Shown here piece by piece: positions 55,301 through 64,000 of a stretch of DNA of 64,000 nucleotides. The stretch's first letter is position 1. The number at the start of each line of letters is the position of its first letter. The position numbers were made by a program, and so were the translations under genes. The notes below the pieces were generated by a model that was not told the DNA's origin, ran no database searches, and saw nothing but the letters and a program-made list of their open reading frames with translations. Origin of the DNA: Darksidea phi (lineage: Eukaryota > Ascomycota > Dothideomycetes > Pleosporales > Lentitheciaceae); the NCBI GenBank assembly GCA_030770425.1, contig JASJFT010000001.1, forward strand, positions 310,001 through 374,000, in the 5' to 3' direction.

Positions 55301-58042
55301 AAGCCGATGTGCTTGCCACTCATCGGAGAATCAACCAAATACCTGTACCTGTGCCGGCATTGATCTGCCCTTGATCCACGCTAGAGATCGTTGATTCGAT
55401 GCGCACGAACTTGTAAACTTCAAAATCAAGGCACCACCATGTTCATCACTCAATGCACCACTTCGGGAGTGCCACGTACATTTGCAACTGCGGACTTCCC
55501 CATGGTGGAGCCATCATACGCTTCAGCCGTAAATAGAGTCCCGCTCATTCTTCGGGCCGTATGGCGAAGCCGTGCTCCCGGGTCCCGCTGAGGTCGGCAC
55601 TGCCGCGTCCATGACTCAAAACTGCAAACTAGCTGAGGAGCTGTCTTCACATGCTATTTATTTAGTAAGCGTAACGAACGCAAATTCTCTCCTGCAAAAA
55701 GCAACACGGTTACGAATATGAGCCGTCTTGACCGCAGCGTGTGGACCTACCATTCTCGGGAGACTTTGCTACTTAGACTACCTGAAGAGCACGTGAAATA
55801 TTATAATCTGAGCCATTGATATGGTCCTTGTGCATACTTCATCATCACACCGAGCAAACTACCGTGGTTGCAGGACTAAATAATGTCACTTCGCCACCCT
55901 GAGCAGCTGGCCCCACAAAGTGGAAAGGGCCTACTATGCTAGGTGCATCTCTTGCAAAGTAACTCTCTCTTGCTATGTCCGGTCATCTATTAGACCTAAG
56001 TAGATACATGCGAGCTGCTCGGTGTGGGCAGCCGACATTATTTCTCCCGGCAACACAGTATTGCTTCTATATCTGACTACCCGTCCATTCTTCGTGTGAA
56101 GTCATCTATGCTATGCGCTCGCTGAGCCTTTGCCTCACCATGGGCAGGACTGTGTAGAGCTCTACTGCTCTATTACCGTGTAAAAGGTGTGAGTATAGGA
56201 CCTCTACTGTGTACAAACTCCCACTGTGTTCGTGCGGACCCCGCAAAAGAGATTCGCACTATGAAAATCCAAAGAGACAAATCGAAAGAAATACTATGCG
56301 CTCGCAGTGATGGCATAGTTCCCTCCAAAACGCCACGAACCCACATTCGACGCGTCAAATCCGCACTCGTTGCATTGGGGATGCGAGCGTCTCCTCAAAC
56401 ACAACCAGAGTCGCACCCCAACAAGGTCAGCGCTCTTGGTCCCGACGAGCAAATCTCCAGCCCTCTTCAACGGCAGCCAAGCTAAGCCCACGACCTTGCT
56501 GTGTGCGAAAATAATCTAAATCCGCGAAACAATCCTGTCTTTGTCGACCAAGGAGCTTAACCCAGCGCCAGTCCTCTCTAGGCAGCTCTACGGACTCTTG
56601 GCCAAACACCAACTCCACCCCTAGTATAGTTCAAACATTTAGGCGACACTGCGTGCCGAGCCGCCTTATTTTGAGACTGATGGCGTGACTAAGCATAATG
56701 TTTCGTTCACCGAACCATGATTCGAGGGGCTGCGGCTTGAGTCGGTTTCGACGTCAGGGATATCTTGTGCTTCAGATTCCGCGAGAGAAAAGGGGCTCTA
56801 TTTCTTGCCACCGGGGTGAAACAGCATCAACTATCGATTTTTCGTGTATACGAGTGGGTGAGCAGAAGCAGGAGCAGGAGCAGTGCGGCTGCGCCTGAGA
56901 CCGACTGGCGACGTTTGTAGTTGGGGACGTGCAGTATTTTGAGCCATGAAAGCAATAGCGACAGACCTAACCGTAACGACGGCGCGAGCAGGTACCGGTA
57001 GCCTACTTCGATTGGCGTTTCGAAAGGCACTGGAGAGCAGTTATTATTTAATCGTCCGATCAAGTTCGCAAATACATCTTCATGTGAAGACAAGCCTTGA
57101 TTCAAGTGATGTTGTGCAGGAGACTTTCACCGATTCAGTAAGAGACGATAGTGTACACGCGCACACGTTGCGAAGAACAGATTAGCTGGCGGATTTAGGT
57201 ATGGTTCGACAACCGACAGAATGCCATTCGATGGTAGTCGGCACCGATGGGTAGTAGGTAACCACGTTGCATCGAAGGAACTGCGGTCGAGGCGAAGGAA
57301 ATCCAGGTGGGGCTTCCCGGATGAACGCTGCGGTTGGAGGGGTAAATCATGACGACATAGACCACGACTTTTCGTCGTGTCAGCATTATTGATGAAGTTT
57401 GACTTTTTCTTTTTCGAACATGGGATTGTGGGTTTTGCGGTTCGTGGCGGGATCGTAGGTAGGTGCACGATATCTTTCCGACGACGGCACACTTGTGTTG
57501 CACAGGTAGCTAAGATGCACCATGGTGCTGGGTAGACCGGGCGCTGTGAGTACCGCTCAAGCCTTTGGGCTGGAATTCCGGACCCATGGACTTGCGTGGG
57601 TACCTTTCGTGTGGTTCCGTATGCATCCACTGCTTTGTGGAATTATCGGCCACAAATTCCGATGTCTTCACCTATTACCGTACTTCATGCGGCGGTTGCG
57701 AGACCGCCGGCCGCGCGGATACCGCTTCTCTAATGTCGAGCTTTCGGTATTCCGGCTATGCGGATAGACTTGTCGATGCTGCATGCAAGTCAGTGTTCCG
57801 TTCCTCGATCAGATATTGCTGCGGGAAGATACTACCTCGCATTCAACACACGACCGGCGTACATCGAGCTATACGTCTTCCGGTGTGGTACACACTGAGT
57901 GGGTCGTTATCCTTGAAAGACGTGCTTGAGGGTGCAGAAGCCCTTGGCAGCACCGAGCCTTGCCCAAGGCCCGCTGCTGGTGCCCTCTCTCTGTTCTGTG
58001 AGAGAGACAGGGAAAGTTAATGTGTTCGAATTCTTGCTAATG
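52400..58042. other. Gene-poor stretch upstream of the PKS
   Basis: The first few hundred bases hold the PKS promoter, with an AT-rich TATTTTAATATA-like stretch on the minus strand at about 52422-52436. Beyond, no frame shows a domain or spliceable structure. The longest plus-strand frame (54786-55394, 202 codons) is Cys/Ser/Ala/Pro-rich with no family features and overlaps other frames. Base composition varies, with GC-rich patches at 54100-54350. A short (GCAGGA) run is at about 56862-56881. Confidence 0.5.
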
Positions 58043-58127
58043 GGGCCTATTTCTTTACTATGTCCAATACGGTGTTGCTACCCTAGCTTTCCAGCTGCGA
58101 AATGAAACGCCCTTGACTGTGCAGAAG
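58043..58127 (+). repeat. Dispersed repeat, copy 2
   Basis: Similar over 85 bp to 29963-30047. The shared cores CCTAGCTTT and CAGCTGCGA are exact; most other differences are transitions. Confidence 0.75.
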
Positions 58128-61100
58128 CATAGGTCATGAGACTGAAGTAAGGTCAGATGAAGGGATGCAATGCTGGGGGCATCAGCACTCACCGCCGCTT
58201 TCCAGGTAGAATCTGCACGCTTGTACGACTCCTATTTCCTGTTCTAGAGATGCCTTAGCAGCGCGCGTCCCAAAACCATTATCGTGACGAAACGACCTTG
58301 TACATGAGAGCCCGCAGCCGCGCAAAACCCTTGCTCACCCCTTTGAGTCGAATCGTCCCACATTGCACTCCGCCACGGGAACACACGTCGTGCCCAGAGG
58401 GTCTGAGACATGTGAGCAGTCAGTCCTACCAGAGACCATTGCTTGGGGACACGGCCACGTTGGTGTGGCATCGCATACATCTCGTGGTGCATCGTCTAGT
58501 CGGTTACACGACAGCATCGGCTGCACACCCCTTAAACAAGAGCCTGAACTAGAGATGCTGACGGCGGTGAGGAACTCCGGGCGGATCCCCCTATCACACC
58601 ATCCGGGGTGGGTATTGATAGAGAGTCTTTGTTTGCTATTCGGCCTGCAGGACCCTGCTTAGAAATCCAGAGAACGAGTGTTCTGTGCTTTCCATGTGCG
58701 ACTTCGCCACAACGTTGTCGTGGCCTTCAACACCATCTGGGTTGGGTCCTATGCGCTCGGTAGCATATCCCCGATGTGGACATTAGTTGCTGGGCCACAG
58801 CAAATCAGCGATGCGGCAAAGTAGCTGAGATTAGTAGTCAGCGATGCGACAAGTAGCTGAGATGCTTAAGACCTCCTTAGCTGTGACACTGCCCATGTCT
58901 CTGTTCGGGAAGTTACCTTTTACGGTGAAATTCTCAGGTCGCTTGTACCGAATCCAAGTTGGAGAATTTGTACGACAACGTCGTAATGCGTGGATCCATT
59001 TACATGACGCCGTACAAGAAGCATGCATAGTTCGCATGTCGCAGGGTACAGGTCGCGCTCACCGCCCCCATATCGTGACAAGCTACATGGCACCACATAT
59101 TCAGCTTGTCAGATTCGCATGTAAAGTGTGGTGTGGGTGCTGCAGCATGCTTGTACCTTGTGCCTCGTACCTTGCACGATGAACCGAGTATCGCAAAGTA
59201 TTTTTTTCCCTCGCGGAAAGTCGTATACGTCATGACCCATTCATCCGCCCTTGGCTGCCACACCACGCCGGATCCGAACAGATTCGCGCAATAATCGAAG
59301 AGGTGGGTCGGGCACGCCGAGCCCTGGTCGGTTTGCCACGCGTTATTCCACAAATGCCGCGGAAGTCTCAGTACGGCGACGTTCGATGTCGTTCGGATAA
59401 CCGGTGATTGAAGGCCCGCGGATAATGCAATGATCTATGTCTGTGGATATTGTTGTGCAGATGGAAGTTGGTTTGTAGTTGTCCGGCGATTTAAAAATGG
59501 GAGTGAGACGGCCCGGCTCGTATGTATTGGCTATCTGCCTTAGAGGCTAAGATACAACATAGGGTAGCTATACGAGTCATGTAGGCGGATGACAGTATGG
59601 CAGAGTATAGTAGTGTGCAGGACCCGAAGCCACAGTTGTGCTACAGAAGCGAATCCCATCTTTTACGAAGGCTTATATTAGGCTGTAGCAATGCGATTTT
59701 GTCGCTAAATCTCCGACAACTACGTCGGAGTAGATACGAAGGCGTTGCGATCCTGGATCCAGATAGCTTCGCCTATTTGGTGTCATTTTGTCGCTCGTCT
59801 GTTACTCTGGGAGAGTTTTCGCTCGAGTTCGGTGCGCGGATCGCTCGAATTCGCGGATCGCTCGAATTATGTAATGCACGCGTCGTAAGACTAGGGATCC
59901 CCGGCGATATTTCAGCTCCCGTAAAGCGGCACAGTTCTAGAAACTCCACTGTCAGACCCCTAGCGAATAACCAAGACGGGTAAATATGTTTGTGAGCCTG
60001 GCCTTCCATTACCATAGAGAAGAGTTTCAGAATTGCTGACCACGCAAGAAGCGCGACCGAGTAAGCTTATCACGGGCTTATCGGGGACCTAGACATGCCG
60101 ACCGCCGCATTGTGTCCTATCGCGGAGGAAGAATGTTCCGCATTTGCAGGGAGACTGAGGGGAACGATAACGGAAATAGTGCAGCCGTAAAATATGGATG
60201 AAACTCGGCTGCAGTGTGTAAGTAAGATTCCAATTCTCTGGATTGCTGCGCCGACAGGGTATAAGATCTTAAGACTGTCCATGGTATGTTCGCGAAGCTG
60301 TTTAGTCAAAGCTGCACATTCGCTCTTACTAGGGTCGATGACATGGATGTCTCGACGCGCACGCAACAGTATGACACTGTTGGCCGCAGGTAAACCATGT
60401 TGGTGGGATCCCATGACCAAAATTTAGATAAAGGTGCAGGCAATAGGAGGTCCAACCATGGTCCCAGAACATGGCATGATATCTCCTCAGCCTAGTCTAG
60501 AGACTGGTGCGTAAGTTGACGTCGTCGATTCCTGCGCGGGAAGCAAATCCGGCTCGTCTATTTTCACGAGTTCATAGCTGCGCGAAGCCGGCATGGGGGG
60601 GCTACCATGATTTCCTGAGATGTCTAATGATCAAGTGCCGGGGCCTCTGATATGGTGTCGAGAACTGTGCTGGCTGTCACCGTATGTCAGCAGAATGGGA
60701 GGTTCCAACGGTAGCCCCGCGCGTCCGTATCCGGTAAGAAGAGCGCAGAGATCCCCAACGCTACCCTCATCTCAGCCCTTGAAAGACCTTGTCTTCTGCA
60801 GCCACCAATACTTTTCGTACAGTAGTCTGCAGGATCTCCAGACAGATCCGACTCCAAGTAGTGACTCCAGTCGGATGTTGGCCCTCTCGTATCGGAGAGC
60901 TGCGTTTGCTTGGGCTCTTAGCTGCCGCCTGTCTCCAAGCTAATCGTCCTATGGCTTCCAAACGTTCAAGCCTGAGGACAACTCAGAGATCGAATCAGTA
61001 CCGTTTCGGGGAGGAGATCCGAGATACGCGTTATGAGCGACAGTTGCGTGGTCTTCTCTGCAGGTTGGCGTCCCCGCTGTCAGGCTCGGGGGACTGGAGC

Positions 61101-63075
61101 TGAGTACCCCGCCCACGGTGCTGCGGATGATTCCGCTGAGCGCTCCGCTATACGCGCCCCTAGCCAATCATTTGCGATTGTATATTTTTGAGTTCTCCCC
61201 CGCTGCAAGCGTGACGTCGGAATACGCCTCAAGGGCGACGGCGCTGGAGATCACCGTAGGCAAAATACTTGAATATCGACTGCTCAGTCGTATTTACATC
61301 CAATTGAGGCCCTCAAATACGCATTTCATACGGCAAGCGTGCGTGGAAACGTACAGCCACGATGCACGACGATCTTTTCCAACACCAACTTGACCTTTAA
61401 CATGCGCTGTTCTTACTAGGACGGTATGTTCTCTGCATACGAGCCACTCAGCCGTTCGTGATAGCTATCAGCCATGTGGCGGCAGTGCTTCTGCGGCATG
61501 CGACCTCACCAATGAACATGGTAGAGACGAAAGATTCGAGGATGATCTATTCGACTGGCCTCCCTACTCGAAACACGGTCTGTTCAATAAATAGCCCAAC
61601 GATTTTCGGTTCATGCCAAGGTCTTGTAAATACGTAGATCCAGCGAGTTCATCTTGCTGCCGGCCTGAGCCGAAAGCGATCCGCCATGGCTGGTTGCAAT
61701 AAGCGAATCCTCCTCCACGAGCGACAATCACAATTCAACGTTGAGGTTGAAAGAGGGCAGACTGGACTAGCGTCTCGCTTGTCGCGGCGCGTTTCGGGGG
61801 GGAGGAGATGAACCGTGAAAAAGGAGTCGGTCGGAAACGTCCGGGCAAGACGTCCATTGAATCTCGACTACGACGGATAGCAGGTGGCGAGGACGAAGAA
61901 GGATGTCTTGCTTCCATGTATGGGCGCCGTGTCGTCGGCGAAACGCTTAGACGAAGCGGGATACATGCGACGCACTCCATGGTGTTGACGGAGGCGAACA
62001 ATTTTCTCCACAGTATGGGAATAGGAGCAGCAGTATGTTTCGAAAAAGTTGAAGCAGCGGTCTGTTCAGTTCGCGGGCGACTCAGGAACATGAAACGATA
62101 GTTTCAGGGCGCGCTGTGCGCTATGGCTCGTCACCAACAGCGGGGTATCCATCCCACGTGTGGTCTGGATTGAGCGAAACAATGAACTTCTAATAAGGTT
62201 TCTTCAGACCCATTTTCGCTCACTGAGCAACAACGTCCCTAGTTTCAACGACCCTGAAGCGCCCTGACACTGCTACGTTGGGTACTTTGCTGGGGTGTCG
62301 TGGTTACACTCACCGCACACTCATTTCCGCTTTCGGGTGATCGGCGACTAGGTTTTCCACAAGCGAAAAAGGATTGTCGCATGCATCTCGCAGATTTGGC
62401 GACAATGCTCAATTGGGTTTGCTTCGACAGTTGCTGGGCGTGCGTGTACTTCGGCGAGGACGGCGCACTGATGCAAGACGCGTGCTGTTCGACCATTGGC
62501 GAGAAGTACTGCTCGCTTCCATCTTGGCCTTGATCGGAACGTGTAGGCCGGTCTCGCTGACGGTGATCGGCAATTCTCAGGCAGCCCCATTACTGTGAAT
62601 GCCTTTGACAACGTGCAGAGATGAAAGCATCTTAGACAACTGATTGACTTGAAGAAGGTTGATGCGGAACCGTGATGAGTATGACAGGGCCATGGTGCGC
62701 CACGACATTCGCTATTGACGCAGCTGTATCTGTCGTACGGTACATGCTGACTTCTAGCGCGTCCGTATATCGAATGAGCCTGCTGAGACAGGTCTAGCGT
62801 GATGGAGTACTCGACTCGTCTTGGTGCTCAACCGCATGCTTATGGAGCCCTTGTTGAGGTGGGTTGATGTGAGCTGCAGACGACAATAGTCGGTCGTGGT
62901 ACGTACCCCTTATTCCTCATCTGTGGGTTCCAAGCATCATCACTGTCAGCAACGTCGGCCCACTTCCGGTAGCGAGAAACATGTCAAGATCTGTGAGTTC
63001 AGCATTATCCGCACATGGTAATTGTCATCCGAGCCGCCCGAGAGCCCGTCACGATAAGACCTATTTGCATCTGGT
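58128..63075. other. Gene-poor stretch
   Basis: No frame with recognisable domains or in-phase exons was found on either strand. A plus-strand frame at 59597-59983 (128 codons) and another at 61808-62101 (97 codons) are open but unconvincing. A 17-bp direct duplication containing GGATCGCTCGAATT is at about 59836-59869. The region may consist of very old, worn repeat or gene sequence. Confidence 0.45.
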
Positions 63076-63282
63076 CATGACCTAGAGAAAGCGGAATAGC
63101 GCGTCGACGAGCTGCAAGGCTGGTGCGCAAAAAATTCCGAAGCCACTAACGCGAAGGCAAAAAAGCTTGAGCAGGCTGATCGCACTCAGTCCTCGCTAGT
63201 GGCACGGTGCCAACCCTGCCAGCTCATCCTAGCAGGGATAATAATAGACGATGCGCTAGTGACGCAAGTCCATGCGAGCTAG
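63076..63282 (+). pseudogene. Coiled-coil coding relic with an amber stop
   Basis: The frame reads HDLEKAE, TAG at 63097-63099, then RVDELQGWCAKNSEATNAKA and KKLEQADRTQ, to a stop at 63280-63282. The heptad-like pattern continues across the TAG, which would be glutamine before a C-to-T change. The family is not recognised and no partner exons were found. Confidence 0.3.
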
Positions 63283-63628
63283 CTGATGAAAGGCTCGCAA
63301 GTGGGTGCGGCTTTCCGAGGAGCGAAGCCAGACGGGGCCACAGTTCGTGGTTGGGGTGGTCCAGTGATGGGGGCAATGGAATAGGGAAAGGAACAGAGGG
63401 CTCGATGGACGTCTGAATCGCGGTATAGACTGTTTTGCTGTAGATGGAGGATGCATCTGCTCTGCCATGCAATTCATCAAGGGGGGCTGGGACGCACCGG
63501 CGGCAAGTCAATGACACGACGACGCGATCTGACACGGGTTTCCGCCTGGCACTGCTAACGGCCTGGGGCGAAGTCGAAGGCGATCCAAGACAGCGACTAG
63601 ATGTGTTTGAAACCGCGCGAAACAGAAG

Positions 63629-63961
63629 TCAACGCGTGGAGCCGGTGAGCTCGTCGGCGTCGATAGGGTCGGAGAGCAGTGTCGGGGTCGGAGTCAGAGT
63701 CAGCGTTCTGGTGCAGGGCGATAATGCTGTGCGAGAGACGGCTACAGTCAGGTGGCCAGGAAAGCTCGGAAGCGCGCGAGCACCGCTGCTACACGCGGCG
63801 ACGAAGACTACCGTGTACACAGTGAAAGCGAGGGGGGAGAAGACGGATCGTGGCTGCACGCTCCCGTGGCGTCGCTCGGCGCTGCTGGCTCCGACGGCTG
63901 CTGCTCGACGGCCGGCTGCGTCCAGCTGCTGCGTAGAGGAGCGCGCGAGCTTGTTTGCCAC
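63629..63961 (-). CDS. Doubtful ORF with one membrane-like segment
   Basis: 110 codons on the minus strand from ATG 63961. Basic, alanine-rich start, then a hydrophobic segment (SPLAFTVYTVVFVAACSSGA), then Thr/Pro-rich sequence (RTLTLTPTPTLLSDPIDADE). It could be the start of a secreted or anchored protein, but GC-rich sequence gives such frames by chance and I do not recognise it. The next upstream sequence lies outside the window. Confidence 0.2.
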   Translation of the reverse strand: MANKLARSSTQQLDAAGRRAAAVGASSAERRHGSVQPRSVFSPLAFTVYTVVFVAACSSGARALPSFPGHLTVAVSRTALSPCTRTLTLTPTPTLLSDPIDADELTGSTR

Positions 63962-64000
63962 GCTGCGTGCCCATGGAAGAGCTCATGGGGAGTTGTTGTG

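Noticed and set aside
54786..55394. 202-codon plus-strand open frame in the gene-poor region
   Set aside because: No domain, odd Cys/Ser/Ala composition and overlapping frames on both strands; likely chance.
57127..57630. 167-codon minus-strand open frame
   Set aside because: No recognisable motif, no splice partners, and overlapping frames of similar quality.
59597..59983. 128-codon plus-strand open frame
   Set aside because: Starts in low-confidence sequence, contains the small direct duplication, and shows no family features.

Overview
The window is nuclear DNA of a filamentous ascomycete (Pezizomycotina). The evidence is short introns of about 45-150 nt with GTRNGT donors, CTRAC-like branch sites and YAG acceptors, HET-domain and NACHT-WD40 genes, a non-reducing polyketide synthase of the DHN-melanin type, GPI-type cell-wall proteins, and repeats whose copies differ mostly by C/T and G/A changes, as repeat-induced point mutation (RIP) leaves. 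The two-ACP melanin PKS would suit a Dothideomycete, but that is inference. Gene models below were built by eye from splice signals and reading-frame phase; no transcript or homology search was available.

Layout. (1) 1-21 kb is an accessory, immunity-like segment. A NO VEIN-like GHKL-ATPase gene (989-5719) carries two in-frame stops. It runs into an ORF (5869-7956) that opens with what looks like the tail of the same family's DUF3883 region and continues into a HET (heterokaryon incompatibility) domain. An almost complete 1,329-bp Tc1/mariner element with 31-bp inverted repeats and TA target duplication follows 23 bp after its stop. Then come a secreted GH67 alpha-glucuronidase (9466-12182, minus), decayed coding sequence, a second decayed Tc1/mariner transposase, and a five-exon NLR-like gene (16697-20404: alpha/beta-hydrolase, NACHT, WD40) with three 126-bp WD repeats that differ almost only at surface positions. 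(2) 20.4-23 kb holds AT-rich sequence, coding scraps and a 317-bp fold-back element. (3) 23-45 kb is mostly ordinary chromosome: SAGA deubiquitinase Ubp8, a nested inverted-repeat element, a multi-membrane DUF3431 protein, a conserved leucine-rich hypothetical protein, a DUF2855 protein, an odd gene derived from a metallo-beta-lactamase fold, two divergent Ser/Thr/Pro-rich GPI-type wall proteins, and prefoldin subunit 3. (4) 45.8-52.4 kb is a complete non-reducing PKS (SAT-KS-AT-PT-ACP-ACP-TE), the probable tetrahydroxynaphthalene/melanin synthase. (5) 52.4-64 kb has no convincing intact gene, only relics, small repeats and one doubtful ORF at the right edge.

How it fits together. The HET/GHKL-ATPase locus and the hydrolase-NACHT-WD40 gene are both classes of fungal non-self recognition and regulated cell-death genes, and they lie about 9 kb apart among transposons. 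This is the most interesting part of the window. The melanin PKS stands alone here: no naphthol reductase, scytalone dehydratase or Cmr1-type regulator is visible within 6 kb on one side or 11.6 kb on the other.
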